From contig NC_091262.1 in the NCBI RefSeq assembly GCF_042477335.2, positions 39,219,001-39,283,000 on the forward strand: 64,000 nucleotides of DNA, in the 5' to 3' direction. Numbering within the stretch: position 1 is the stretch's first letter; each line of letters starts with the position of its first letter. The notes under the pieces were generated by a model, which was not told where the DNA came from, did not search any database, and saw only the letters and a list, made by a program, of their open reading frames with translations. Both the position numbers and the translations under genes were made by a program. This DNA is from Ovis canadensis (taxonomy: Eukaryota > Chordata > Mammalia > Artiodactyla > Bovidae). Below, piece after piece: positions 21,460 through 32,826 of this stretch.

Positions 21460-21668
21460 GTGTGTGTGCTACTTTACTCAGTCATGTCCGACTCTTTGCG
21501 ACCCTATGGACGGTAGCCCGCCAGGCTCCTCTGTCCAAGGAATTCTCCAGGCAAGAATACTGAGGTGGGTTGCCATGCCCTTCTCCAGAGGCTCTTCCCA
21601 ACCCAAGTATTGAACCTGGTCTCCTGCATTGCAGGCAGATCCTTTACTGCTGAGCCATTAGGGAAGCC
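21460..21668 (-). mobile_element. Bov-tA SINE
   Basis: Antisense full-length copy ending 'attagggaagccc'. It is flanked by 'attggtggca' upstream (about 21448) and 'atcggtggca' downstream (about 21670). Confidence 0.9.
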
Positions 21669-21680
21669 CATCGGTGGCAT

Positions 21681-21959
21681 GCTGCTGCTGCTAAGTCACT
21701 TCAGTCGTGTCCAACTCTATGTGACCCCATAGATGGCAGCCCACTAGGCTCCCCCGTCCCTGGGATTCTCCAGGCAAAAACACTGGAGTGGGTTGCCATT
21801 TCCTTCTCCAATGCATGAGAGTGAAAAGTGAAAAGTGAAAGTGAAAGTGAAGTCATGTCCGACTTTTAGTGATCCCATGGACTGCAGCCCACCAGGCTCC
21901 TCCGTTCATGGGATTTTCCAGGCAAGAGTACGGGAGTGGGGTGCCATTGTCTTCTCCGA
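21681..21959 (-). mobile_element. Dimeric Bov-tA-related SINE
   Basis: Two antisense body units joined by a (GTGAAA)n-like linker at about 21829-21852. The element is flanked by 'ggtggcatg' on both sides, a third copy of the same target word. Confidence 0.85.
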
Positions 21960-22605
21960 TTGGTGGCATGACATGTCTTCAAATTTGTATATGTAGTGTA
22001 CCTTGCAGGAGAGAAACCCGGGCCAGGTGGAGGCTTACCTGGGGAAGAGAGAGCAGAGTGTGGACAGGTCTGGAGTACCATCCCCTGCCCTCCGGCTCTC
22101 CTGCTCCTGAACTCAGTCACTTACTGATTCCAGATCCCAGGGATCTTGCGCTGCATTCAGCATCAGGACAGGCTGAGGGACCCACCCCAATCTGTACAGA
22201 CAGGAAGTGAGCAGGCGGGAGCCAGACTTGTGGCCGTGGACGACTCTGAAGCCTGTGTGTGCGCCTCCTTCCTTTGGGTACTGCTCTGCTTATCCACATT
22301 CTGCCAAGGCCAGGGAGGTGGAAGAGCCGGGGTCGGGTGGTACTGGAAGTCTCTCATCTGCTGGGAAGAGGGAAGGGGTGAGGAGGAAGGTCGGAAGGGG
22401 TGCCATGGGGACTTCTGCTGGCAGGGACTGGGAAGGCCTGGCCATGATGCTCAAGGCCGGACTGACCTGGTCAACACTGGAGACGGCCTAATCGGAAAGG
22501 CCCAGAGACCAGGCAGGACCTGAGGGCCACACGCACAAGGGTGGGGTGAAAATTAGGACACCGCTGTGTGTTTTCTCTTCTCTCTCTTTGGTCAGGACAA
22601 TCACA
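21960..22605. other. Unique GC-richer intergenic DNA
   Basis: GC-richer than its surroundings and purine-rich around 22365-22400, with few CpG. The open frame at 22146-22523 (125 codons) has low-complexity composition and no recognisable domain. Confidence 0.5.
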
Positions 22606-22607
22606 TG

Positions 22608-22735
22608 CAACTGTGAGTATATGTGTGGTTGTGTAAAGTGTACACAAGGTGTGGGTAGGTTTCCGAGTGTGGTTATATGTGTGTCTGGGTGGGTGTAAGC
22701 GCATGTGCGTGGAGGTGTGCATGTATGTGCAGGCC
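22608..22735 (+). repeat. Degenerate GT-rich tract
   Basis: Imperfect alternating GT/GC stretch that produces spurious open frames on both strands. Confidence 0.75.
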
Positions 22736-22739
22736 AGTG

Positions 22740-23250
22740 GAGAGGAGCCATCTTCCTGGTTGTGCGGCTGGAATGCAAACACAGCCTCTGAAATTAATCA
22801 CTGTCTGCAGCCCCGGCTGTGTGACTCGGGCTGGCTGCATGCTACGTGCCAGGCTTCCCGAGCTCGGGCTCTGGCTGCTCACAGCTGACTCTCCATCTTC
22901 CCCCAGGATGACCTCTGGGCACCAGGACGTTCTGTGCAGGTCTGGGGGGCACCTTCAGATGGGCCCCAACTGCGGGTAGAGTCTCTAGATGCCTCTGTTC
23001 CCAGCTGGGCTCTTCAGTGGGCATCCTGGCCTAAGTGCACCCACCTCCTGCGGATCTGGGTCTACATGGGAAACCCCAGGGGCGTGGGTTACACCTTCAG
23101 CTTTTATTGCTAAGATGCAAGTGGCAAGGACTGAATTAGAGTCAGAGGCTGAGAAAGACAAAGAAGCACATTTGTGGCACAGCCATGTTGTGTGTTCAAC
23201 CAAACATATTTCGTGTTCATAGATTTTCCTTGTTTGCCTGTGAAACTGAT
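22740..23250. other. Unique intergenic DNA
   Basis: No exon or named repeat is supported. Confidence 0.45.
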
Positions 23251-23253
23251 GCA

Positions 23254-23324
23254 CTTCATTCCTTCTTTCTTTCCTCCCTCTCCTTTTTCCTTTCTCTCTT
23301 CCCTCCTCCCTCCCTTCCTTCTAC
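23254..23324 (+). repeat. Polypyrimidine (CCTT)n-like tract
   Basis: About 70 bases of nearly pure C/T, including 'cttccctcctccctccc'. Possible triplex-forming low-complexity DNA. Confidence 0.85.
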
Positions 23325-23329
23325 AGATT

Positions 23330-23865
23330 GTTTCTTGAAGCTATTTGATGCACCTAGGATGATGCCAATGGCTGGGCCTAGAGCAGGGAAGAGTCAGAGT
23401 TCAGCCTGAGCCTCTTGACCTGTCAGGAGACACACATGGAGCAAGTCACCACCCCCATGACATAAGCATGTGGGGGAGCATGTCCTAGAATCTGGTAATA
23501 AAAGGCTCTGACTTAGCCCTGGGGATGGGGTGGTGATCTAAGTGACAAAAGCTTTTAAAGAAGCACTCCCTGGGAGTCAGAGTCCCTTTGGTGCCCACCG
23601 TGGTGCTCACTTTGGCCTGATACCTTGTGCCTTCAAAGGGGCTTTGTCCACAGGGAAGTTTTCTCCCCCAGGCCCACCATGGCAGTGACATGCAGGCCTG
23701 ACACCCCCCAGGCCAGGTCTCAGATCTCGTCACTCTGGTTGGCAGTGACGTTTAGACCTCTAGCTGGCAAGACCCCTGGGACCTGATGATTCCAGTTGTG
23801 TATTAGCCCTTCCTTGTGCCAGCTGACTCCATCCCTGGGCAGCTAAGAACAGTGGACTCCTACAC
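23330..23865. other. Unique intergenic DNA
   Basis: No supportable gene or repeat. Confidence 0.45.
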
Positions 23866-23869
23866 TGAG

Positions 23870-24062
23870 CCAAGCATCACACCCAGGTTTACCACCACTC
23901 TTTGAAGGGGGTACTATTGTAATTGCCAGACCAATTTATACTTGAGACAGAGGCACAGAGCGGTCAAGTAACTTGCCCAAGGTTGGATGAGGGACATGGA
24001 ATTTCAACTTAGGTGTTCCGGAATCAGGGTTCACTTTCTTATTGACTCTGCTATGCTGCCTT
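23870..24062 (-). mobile_element. MIR SINE, nearly complete
   Basis: Antisense: 'gacagaggcacagagcgg', 'aagtaacttgcccaagg', then the MIR head region ending 'ttgactctgctatgctgcc'. Confidence 0.8.
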
Positions 24063-24099
24063 TCAAAGTCAAATCTAAATTGGCCTCTCAGATCTCAAG

Positions 24100-24275
24100 A
24101 CAGATTCCTTCATCCATTCACCGAATTTTTGAAGGCCACTGTACCTTGAGATCTCACTATATAATGACACTGTGCTAAATGCTTTGTTCATCCAATCAGT
24201 TTTAATAAAGTGTGATCTCTCTGCTGGACAGAGTCCTTGGTACTGAGAATACAGGGGTGAACAAAACATACCATA
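24100..24275. mobile_element. Ancient L2-like/dispersed repeat fragment
   Basis: Diverged 'ttcatccattcaccgaattt', 'tgtgctaaatgctt' and 'tacaggggtgaacaaaac' in the usual order of a common old mammalian repeat. The family name is uncertain. Confidence 0.5.
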
Positions 24276-24397
24276 TCCCTACGTAATTATAATTGACCGG
24301 GAATACACAAAAGAGGCCAAAGAGTATATAATATTGGATGGCAATTGATGACATTTGTCTCACTTAATATTTACCTCATCTTTAGAAGCAGGTATTG

Positions 24398-24542
24398 GGA
24401 CTTCCCTGGTGGTCCAGTGGCTAAGACTCTATGCTCCCAATGCAGGGGGCCTGGGGTTCCATCCCTGGTTGGGGAACTAGATCCCATATGCCACAACTAA
24501 TATCCAGCACAGCCAAATAGATAAATACATATTTTTTTCTAA
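24398..24542 (+). mobile_element. CHR-2-type SINE
   Basis: Well-preserved sense copy: 'gggacttccctggtggtcc', 'cccaatgcagggggcctgg' and a tail with 'aaatagataaatac'. Confidence 0.88.
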
Positions 24543-24544
24543 AA

Positions 24545-24650
24545 GAAGCAGATACTATTGTGCCCATTTTATTGATGTAGAAATAAATCTAAGGCTCAGA
24601 GCTATTCGTCAGTAGATCTAAAGTCACACAGTTATCAATTTTGAACTTGA
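24545..24650 (-). mobile_element. MIR SINE fragment
   Basis: 'tgcccattttattgatgt' and 'aaagtcacacagtta' are the antisense MIR core and end. The CHR-2 SINE lies directly upstream. Confidence 0.7.
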
Positions 24651-24681
24651 AATTGATTTTGGATTCAAACCTAGATTTGAA

Positions 24682-24728
24682 TTCTTCAACTTTGCAGATA
24701 AAGATTTCTTCAACTTTGCAGATAAAGT
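24682..24728 (+). repeat. Perfect 22-bp tandem duplication
   Basis: Two identical 22-base units (24682-24703 and 24707-24728, beginning 'ttcttcaactttg') with a 3-base spacer, so the period is 25. Confidence 0.9.
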
Positions 24729-24729
24729 T

Positions 24730-26760
24730 CTCAGCCATCACACACTCAAAGCATTGTCAAAGGATAAAACATAATACTACTTTTGCTTATCTTTGCCTCT
24801 CTCTTTCCATCATCTCTGCTGAAATAAAGGAAGAGGGGACAGAATCTGAGGGCTGGAGCGACAAACTCAGAAGTCACCTCCAGAGGTCACCTGGCTATTG
24901 TGTCCTAGGGAAGGGGTCTCCTCAGAGTCTATCTTGTCTTGTTCTAAACGAGAAAGTCATGCAGAACCGAATCCATAAGAGATCTCTTTGACATTAGAAG
25001 TTCTTGTTTATTTTTCTCTCCTCCTCTTGTGCTGACAAATGTGTTCATGAAAGACAGGGGGAAAAAGCCAAGCCATTTGTCACAGTGATATCTTCCCTCC
25101 TGGCTTTAATAATGAATTGTAGCGGTTCTAGTTAATCAGTCATTCCCATAACTGCGCCTATGGATGCTTCTCTTTTAAAGGGCCCCCAGACTGCATGCTT
25201 GAATGGACTGTTCCCAAAGACTTTAGATGCACACATGTAAACCCAAGTGTTCCTTGAGGGAACTAGGCATTCATGTCAGGCACCAAGCTGACTGCTGTCG
25301 ACACATTGCCCCATCTTCTCCCAGCAAAACTCCCACATCCTGGGAGGCTGGATTTTACTCCTTTTTACAGGTGGTCTTATAGGGAAGCAATCAGGTGTGT
25401 TCTGTAGGTTCAGGGTCACAGACTGTGGGAAGCAGAGCTGCAGTATGAACCTAAGTTTATGTCTAATTAACAGGTTAATCTTGCCTACTACAGATGCATT
25501 CCATGTCCTTACCAGATGTTCACAAGTTCATTCTCAAAGGTATAAGCATGTTTTGCTGTTCTCTGAATCCCCCCAATCCTAATTTCTCATCTAGCTTTGC
25601 CCGTATGCATGGGAATCCAACAACTCATCTTATCATGAAGGCATTAGAATCATAGGTTCCACAGGCTCAGAGCCTGCCCCAAGCTCCCCTGTGTCCTCAT
25701 ACTGCAAAGCTTCACGTGTTCCCCCAAGTAGGAGATAGTGAGAAAATGTAAAGACTTGAAAAAATTCTGCCGTGTGACAGACATTCATTGATTGTGATGC
25801 TGCTGCTGTGGGGGAAGATATTGAGAAGGTGCACTATGAAACCAGCCAGTGTTTGAAAGAATTGATGGAAGTATTTGTGTTGAGCCTGTTCATTACTTGT
25901 TCTCAATCACAGTTGCCAGAGTGGTTTGAAGAGGACTTGGCCATTGTTCTCGCGTATTTATTCATGTTCAGCAAGGTTAAATATTGCCGTCATGTCCACT
26001 CCTGATTTGTACAGGAAGCCAGAACAAAGGAACCCAAATGAATTGTCACACCTCACTTAATGTGGTTTTAATTCCGAGACAAATAGGATCACAGTGAACT
26101 TCAATGAACTATCCAAATTCTTTTATGTGAGTTCGCACTGATGATGAGTGTGTAAAATTAGAGGGCTGTGGGCCGACGTTCAGCAATTGTTTCATTAGGC
26201 GAAAATTCTGGTTGTCATAGTGCTTATAGCAGAGTCTGAATTGCATGTCACATACTCTACCCTAACGAAGAACAGAGCAGCACCCATCAATGTCAGCTAG
26301 AGACGGGTTGCAGGTTTCCTTGGAGCCTGTGGTTTTTAAATCTCCATCTCTATACCACATCTAACATTTAGCGGAAGTAACATCATCTTATTTTCTCATG
26401 ATACCCCCATGCCTAGGGACTCTTACTTGACTTCATGAAATCAGTTGTAAGAATATCATAGATTATAGCTAAGGGACTGGACGCCTTAATCTTTGAGGTT
26501 CTTTAGGTTCCAAAAAATCTAGGTTCATTTAAGATCTCAGTGATTCAGTTAGATAGGAAGACATGGCCCAATTATCGGCATAAGTCCAGAACTACCTAAA
26601 CTTATTATTCAACCATTAGATACTATTTTCTCACCCTGGGTTAGAGACTGAAGATACGGAGAAGAAACTTAGGTGGTGCCTGCCCTCCATCCCTCTGTCT
26701 AGTCAAAGAGATGATCATGGTGACTCCAGTAGGCTAGCTTATCATCACCTTGACTTTTCT
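24730..26760. other. Unique intergenic DNA, about 2 kb nearly repeat-free
   Basis: This is one of the longest stretches in the window without a recognisable young repeat. I see no exon with splice sites and no long open frame. A weak MIR-like trace may occur near 25350-25440. Such islands are candidates for conserved non-coding DNA, but that cannot be judged from one sequence. Confidence 0.5.
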
Positions 26761-26764
26761 GTAT

Positions 26765-26890
26765 TGTCTGCTAGAATATAAACCTCCTTAAAGGCAAGAT
26801 TACCTCCTGTTAACAGATCTGCCCTCCAAACCCAGAATAGGGCTCACCACTTAGAAGACATTCAAACAAAAACAATCAGATAAATAAATG
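26765..26890 (+). mobile_element. L2-like 3' end
   Basis: 'ctagaatataaacctcctta', 'aaggcaagatt' and 'cccagaatagggctc', followed by a diverged tail, match the L2 3' end order. Confidence 0.5.
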
Positions 26891-26937
26891 GATGAATAGC
26901 ATTAAGGAAATATGATTAAAGTACATTAGAGAAAGTA

Positions 26938-27480
26938 GATTTTCTTTTTTATTGGACTATAGTGGCTTTACAATGTTGCATTGGTTTATGTTGTACAGCT
27001 AAGTGAATCAGCCTTATGTATACATATATCCTCTCCCTCTTGAGCCTCGTCCCCAACCCCCCCATCCCACTCCTCTAGCTCATCACGGAGCACCAGGCTG
27101 AGCTCCCTGTGCTATGCAGCAGCTTCCCACCAGCTAGCTGTTTTACACATGGTAGTGTATGGTAGTGTATACAGTCCACATGGTAGTGTATATGCAATCC
27201 CAATCTCCCAATTCTTCCCAACCTCCCTTTCCCCTGCTGTGTTCACATGCCCACTCTCTAAGTTTGCATTTCTATTCCCACCCTGCAAACAGGTTCATCT
27301 GTACCATTTTTTCTAAATTCTGCATATATGCATTAATACCTGATGATTGTTTTTCTCTTTCTGACTTCACTTAGTATGACACTCTCTAGGTTCATCCATG
27401 TAGCTACAAATGGCCCAATTTCATTCCCTTTTCATAGCCAAGTAATATTTCATTGTAGATACATACCATAACTTGTTTGG
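26938..27480 (-). mobile_element. Artiodactyl L1 3' end, antisense
   Basis: 'attggactatagtggcttta', 'ttgtacagctaagtgaatc', 'gctccctgtgctatgcagc' and 'actctctaggttcatccatg' in order. A local duplication of 'catggtagtgtat' occurs at about 27148-27192. Confidence 0.85.
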
Positions 27481-27584
27481 TTAGGACTTGGGTTGGAGAT
27501 GACTTCCTTTCTTCTTTTGAACTGTGTCTCTTTTAAACACAGCTGCAATGGGACCTCATACAGTCATGTAAAATTGGTCTTTAA

Positions 27585-27665
27585 TCCTCATTTTCCCATG
27601 AAGAAACTCATAAAGGGGCAGGAATTTGCTGAAGGTCACACAACTAAGTAAATGACCCAGATGAA
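27585..27665 (-). mobile_element. MIR SINE fragment
   Basis: 'cctcattttcccatgaag' and 'gaaggtcacacaacta' show the antisense MIR core. A second weaker MIR-like trace is at 27885-27965 ('tatagatgagaaaacc'). Confidence 0.65.
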
Positions 27666-27669
27666 AAGC

Positions 27670-28125
27670 TAAATATTTAATACTTAAATGGAACTTGATT
27701 TCAAGCTTATTTGCTTCTACAGGACCCTTCACCATAACTTGCTTTTACCACTCAATGAAAATCTGAAACACTAGGTCCTTTAAATAAGTCACCATACTTG
27801 ATTCCTAAAGGAACCTGCATGGTGGCTTTTGATCCTCTTCTTGTCCTCATTGCTTTTCTTCAACTTACCAAGGATTGACAGTGACCTTGTAATTACTGAC
27901 ATTCTATAGATGAGAAAACCAAAGGTGATCAATGAGTAAATGTCAGATTATGTCAGTAAATGTCAGAACATTGGTCTTTCTCTTTTCGCACACACTCCAC
28001 TGCACTTCCGCACCATGAGGGTGCCTTCAGAATCCAGTCACTTGTTTACCTGTTAAATGTCCCAATAGCACCTACCTCAGTTGTGTTGCCCCACTCCTGT
28101 ACCTGAACAGCTCCCCTTTTGGTTT
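27670..28125. other. Unique intergenic DNA
   Basis: Apart from the weak MIR trace, nothing is recognised. 'agtaaatgtcag' is repeated in close tandem at about 27934-27966. Confidence 0.45.
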
Positions 28126-28149
28126 TTGTTTTTTTTTTAACTTCTGTCA

Positions 28150-28785
28150 AACTGCTTTATTTATTTTTTAACTTTTTATTTTATATTAGAATATAGTTAT
28201 TTAACAATGTTGTGTTATTTTCAACTGTACAAAAAAGTGATATATATATATATATTCTTTTTTCAAATTCTTTTTCCAGTTAGGTTCTTATAAAATACTG
28301 AGCAGAGTTCCCTGTAGTACACAATAGGATCTTGTGTGTTATCCACTTTAAATACAGTAGTGTGTACATGTAAATCCCAAACTCCCTAATTATCCTTTCC
28401 CCTGGATCACCATAAATTCTTTCTCTAAATCTGTGAGTCTGTTTCTGTTTTATAAATAAGCTCATTTGTATTTTTTTTTCAGATTCCACATATAAGCCAT
28501 ATCATAAGGTATTTCTTTCTCTATCTGACTTACTTCACTCAGTAGGACAGTCTAGGTCCATCTGCGGTGCTACGAATGGCATTATTTCATTCTTAATGGC
28601 TGAGGAACATTCCATTGTCTGTATGTATCACATCTTCTTTATCCATTCTTCTATCGATGGACACTTAGGTTGCTTCCATATCTTGGTTGTTGTAAACAGT
28701 GCTGCAGTGAACACTGGGGTGCATGTATCTTTGCAGATCATGTTTTTGTTCTATGAGGAGTGGGATTGCAGAACCATATGATAGT
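28150..28785 (-). mobile_element. Artiodactyl L1 3' end, long antisense copy
   Basis: About 635 bases of antisense L1 3' UTR, with 'ttccctgtagtacacaatag', 'ctctatctgacttacttcac' and 'tcgatggacacttaggttgc' in order. It also contains an (AT)n run at 28240-28254. Confidence 0.88.
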
Positions 28786-28789
28786 GTAT

Positions 28790-29010
28790 AGGCTGCCTGG
28801 TGGCTCATACAGTAAAGAATCTGCCAGCAATGTGGGAGACCTGAGTTCTGTCCCTGGGTTGAGAAGATCCCCTGGAGGAGGGCATGGCGTGGCATGGCAA
28901 CCCACTCCAGTATTCTTGCCTTGAGAATCACCATGGACCGAGGAGCCTGGCGGGCTACAGTCCACGGAGTTGCAAAGAGTCGGATACGGCTGTGCGACTA
29001 AGCACAGCAC
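28790..29010 (+). mobile_element. Bov-tA SINE
   Basis: Sense copy with a tandem doubling of 'catggcgtgg/catggc' near 28882-28897. It ends 'gtgcgactaagcacagcaca'. Confidence 0.9.
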
Positions 29011-29011
29011 A

Positions 29012-29785
29012 TGAGAATGTATACTTACCTTTGTGGACCTGGCTATAGGGCTTCATTGTTTTTTATGGTGAAGTGGAACATATCAGACTTGAACCAGCTC
29101 CTACAGCTTGGTCATCAGCATACTTTGGCCTGCAGAATGAGGAGTACAGCAGCCAAGCTCAAGCACATGAGAACTGAAGAACATCAGTTCCTCACTCCGA
29201 GTCTCCCCAGCTCCTTGGTGAGGTGGAGGAGCAAGTTTCTGAATGCCTGGGGAAAACTGTAGAAATGATTGATGACCAGAAAAATACAACTTGTATTTTT
29301 ATCATTGACAATGAAGATAATGCCTTATCTTGGCGGTTTTCCTGGGTTCTCCTGTCCTCAGCCCTTCCTGATGCAGGTCACCAATATTGGCAACCTAGAC
29401 TCTCCCCTCAGCCCCCATTCGCCTAAGCAGGCAATGTCCATGGGAGAAATGCCAACTGTAACTGGACTATGTCACAGCGTATGGCCCATGAGGCAGATAC
29501 AACAAAGAAAACGGGAAGCTTCCTCTCCTCCATCACTCACTCATCTAATTTACAAAATGGAGCCTGTATGTAACGCCACACACTTGCCATGGTCACGCTA
29601 TAAGAGATGATCAGGGATAGGACCTGCCCTCAACTGTGCCCAGATGTTTTGGGACCTTGAGATATCACCTCCTTCCTCTGGGCCTCAGCTTCTCCATTAA
29701 AAAAACCCAAACATACAAAGAAGCACCAACAAAATCCTCAAGATGACTTAACTTGATCTCCCACTTTGTGCCCCGCTCCCCTTCC
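29012..29785. other. Unique intergenic DNA
   Basis: No repeat is recognised. The overlapping open frames at 29011-29610 (up to 113 codons) lack a domain or splice context. Confidence 0.45.
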
Positions 29786-29789
29786 CTCT

Positions 29790-29985
29790 CTGTGTCCACA
29801 TGTCTGTATATTCTCTACATCTGGGAACCTGCTATATAGCACAGGAAGTTCAGCTGGGTGCTGTGTGATGACCTAGAGGGATGGGATGGGAGGGGGTGAA
29901 GGAGGGAGGTGCAAGAGCCAGGGGGTGTATGTACACATATGGCTGATTCACTTGGTTATAAGCAGAAAGTAACACCACATTGTTA
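29790..29985 (+). mobile_element. L1 3' end fragment, sense
   Basis: 'aacctgctatatagcacagg', then a G-rich section (29878-29928) and 'cacatatggctgattcactt', the sense version of the artiodactyl L1 3' UTR. The G-rich part has several GGG runs. Confidence 0.8.
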
Positions 29986-29989
29986 ATTA

Positions 29990-30830
29990 ACTTGAGAATC
30001 ATGAAGTTCTTTCTAAATTTTTATATTCCATGAGAATATGGAATATGTCTATGTTAGAATTTTCCGGGATATTTGAAGTCCATCATAAATTATACAGGGC
30101 ATCACATGCATTCTTGGGGAGATGGTGGTCCCATGGGAGATTCACACTTTCTAGTCAACAGACTTGGGAAGAGAAATATCATTATTGCATAGTGTCCCCA
30201 AAGAACAGAGCAGCTGAAATGTGCAACTGTGCAGACTGCCCCCAATGACACCGTCATGCAATTTCTCACCCATTTCCTCACAGGGTTAAGACAAGAGGTT
30301 CCTGTGCACACATTTGAATAAGGAAAAGGCAAACACCCGAGCTGCTTAAATTCAGAAGCACTTTTCTTTTGTCCTCACTTGAATTTAATTTCCAAATCAC
30401 AATATTACAGATTGAAAGAGAAGGTCCAGAGGTGCCAGGGCAGAGTAAAAATAGAAGCCAGAATGACAGAGGGGACAGTCCTCCAGGAAGTGGTAGCTGA
30501 TTTATTAACAGAAAAGAAAATTGATGTATAAATGATCTTGGCAAGGTAGACTGCTGCCTACATTTTTAAATTAATATGTGATTATATATGAAATTCTTAA
30601 TTACATTTGTAATCCTTAATTACACAAGCAGTATAGGAATACATTTCTTCTTTGCAAAAATTAAAACATTCCAGATGAAACTGACATCCCCTCTGAGCAA
30701 ACCTCATTCTCTCTCCATCCTGAGTTTCTGTTTGATGCAGATCCTTTCAGCTCATTTTCCTTGATTTTACATAATTTTAATATGTATTGATAGATCCATA
30801 AAAGCATATTATATCATTTAGTAGTATGAT
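29990..30830. other. Unique intergenic DNA
   Basis: AT-rich. It contains a 9-bp inverted repeat, 'atattccat' at 30023-30031 and its complement at 30038-30046. No gene is seen. Confidence 0.45.
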
Positions 30831-30835
30831 CATTG

Positions 30836-31035
30836 GGCTTCCCCAGTGGCTCAGTGATAAAGAAATCTGTTTGCCAATGCAGGAGACTCGAGTTTGATCC
30901 CTGGTCCAGGAAGATCCCCTGGAGAAGGAGATGGAAACCCACTCCAGTATTTTTGCCTGGAGAATTCTATGGACAGAGAAGCCTGGTGGGCTACAGTCCG
31001 TAGGGCTGGAAAGAATCAGGTTCGACTGAGCTCAA
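30836..31035 (+). mobile_element. Bov-tA SINE
   Basis: Sense copy 'gggcttccccagtggctcag' through 'ttcgactgagctcaaacac', followed by a short CA repeat. Confidence 0.9.
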
Positions 31036-31299
31036 ACACACATGCATGCGCACACACACATTCAGCAAAGTTTCTTGTGGCCAAAAATTTGACGCTAAAA
31101 TCATAACAGCCTTGTCCAGTGGAATCCGCTTCAAGCTTCTTCCTTTGTCCTTTTGACATACCCCCATCATTAAATTAATTTATTTTTTGAGCCTTTCATG
31201 ACATTCTGGCACAAGATATTTCAGGCTCATATTGGACCCTCTCTTCTCCAGCTCAGAAGCAGTCATTTCTCCAAGAAACCTAGCTCCTTTAAGTGAAGA

Positions 31300-31450
31300 A
31301 TAATATTGAGGGAAGTGAGTGGGAAATTCAAGAGGGAGGGGACGTATGTATCCATATAGTTCATTCACTTTGCTGTCCAGCAGAAACTAAGGCAACATTG
31401 TAAAGCAATTACACTTTGATTTTAAAATAAAAATAAACATAAAATAAAGG
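31300..31450 (+). mobile_element. L1 3' terminus, sense
   Basis: 'catatagttcattcactttg', 'agcagaaactaaggcaacat' and 'ttgtaaagcaattacacttt', then an A-rich tail. Confidence 0.75.
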
Positions 31451-31454
31451 CTAA

Positions 31455-32254
31455 TAGTTTCACTAATACGTGTCTTTGGAGTTCATCATTTCAGGTGAAT
31501 TTTCCAAAGTATACAGTCATCCTTCTCAGTATGTAGATTTGAGTTCTCTCTCAGATCCACAAAATTTTCTTAGAGTATAGTTTTGAATTTTAATTCTGTT
31601 TCATTGTTTTGCTTTGTTTCTTCCAGGACAGAAATCATAGGTATATTGTATTAACTTCCATTTTAATCACTTTCTCTTTGACCCTTTTGTACATATTTCT
31701 ATAACTCAATTTTATTCTCCCGGCTATTTTTCTGCCTGTCTTCAATGTCCCCTATTAAAATTTCATTGGACTTTATTACTTTTTGACTTTGTTCTCCCCT
31801 AGGCATTTTATGATTTATTTTTTATTTTTGAGATGATCTTGTCTTTTTATTCTATTTTCCCCCGAGTTCTCACTGCCTATCTTTCTCTCGCTCTTACATT
31901 TCTGCTGTTAGTCTTTGAGTTTCTATGTGTTTTTCATTACCTCCAAATGCTAGTTTGAGGATATTTGATTTAGTCTAACCTGAACTCTGTTGCATTGTAG
32001 TTTTACTTGGCTTCATGGTTTTTTTGAGGAGAATGATCATCAGCTAGAATGTTATGACTTACTTTTTTGTCTTCTTGTTGTAGCTTTGTATACGGTTGGT
32101 TTGATTTTTAAAAAAATAACTAGATATTTCAAGGAGAAGTGGCATAGTTCAAAAGAGCTTTCTTCTGTCGATAAAGGAAAATGTGACTTTAACCAACTAT
32201 ATTAATGTGGGGAAAGGGACAGATGGGGCTGATTGGAATTATTCCTTCTTCATT
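31455..32254. other. Unique T-rich intergenic DNA
   Basis: A T-rich plus strand (31500-32100) that could be an eroded antisense LINE. I cannot name it. No gene is seen. Confidence 0.4.
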
Positions 32255-32269
32255 CCTTTAGAATCTTTG

Positions 32270-32444
32270 ATGTGGACCATTTTTAAAGTTTTTATTGAAT
32301 TTGTTGCAATATTGCTTCCATCTTGTGTTTTGGTTTTTGGGGCTGCAAGGCATCTGAAATCTTAGTTCCTGGACCAGGGATCAAACCTACACCCTCTGCA
32401 TCAGAAGGTGCAGTCTTACCCACTGGACCACCAGGGAAATTCCC
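32270..32444 (-). mobile_element. CHR-2-type SINE with perfect target duplication
   Basis: Antisense copy from 'atgtggaccatttttaaag' to 'ggaccaccagggaaattc'. The 15-bp sequence 'cctttagaatctttg' is repeated exactly at 32255-32269 and 32445-32459. Confidence 0.92.
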
Positions 32445-32683
32445 CCTTTAGAATCTTTGCCTCTTCTTCATTAGTTCCTTCTTCCCTTGCCCTGCCACAT
32501 CTCCTCCCTGGGCCTCATCCCTTCTCTGTGTAGTTTATACCCATCCAGAATCAATGCTTCTGCAAGTCTGCCCCTTATGGTCCTGCTCACTTTAAGCTCT
32601 GTCCCTGTAGCCTGTGTATGAGCCAATAAGTCCCATTACTGTGCTCACTGCTTCAGCATTTAGGGCTGGGCTTTCTCTTTCTC

Positions 32684-32780
32684 AAGTGGGTGATCTTTTT
32701 TTTTTTTCTTCTTTTTTCTTTTTTTTTAGTTTTTTATTTCTTTAATTTTAAAATCTTTAATTCTTAAGTGGGTGATCTTT
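32684..32780 (-). mobile_element. T-rich insertion with perfect target duplication
   Basis: A T-rich block of 67 bases (32699-32765) lies between two exact copies of 'aagtgggtgatcttt' (32684-32698 and 32766-32780). It looks like a retrotransposed poly(A) tail or very short LINE end inserted in antisense orientation. Confidence 0.75.
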
Positions 32781-32826
32781 ATACTTTATCTCTGTCCTTC
32801 ATTCACTTCTCCTTCTTTCACAGTCT

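Noticed and set aside
22146-22523. 125-codon open frame in GC-richer DNA
   Set aside because: Overlapping frames of similar length exist on both strands, the composition is low-complexity, and there is no CpG island or splice context.
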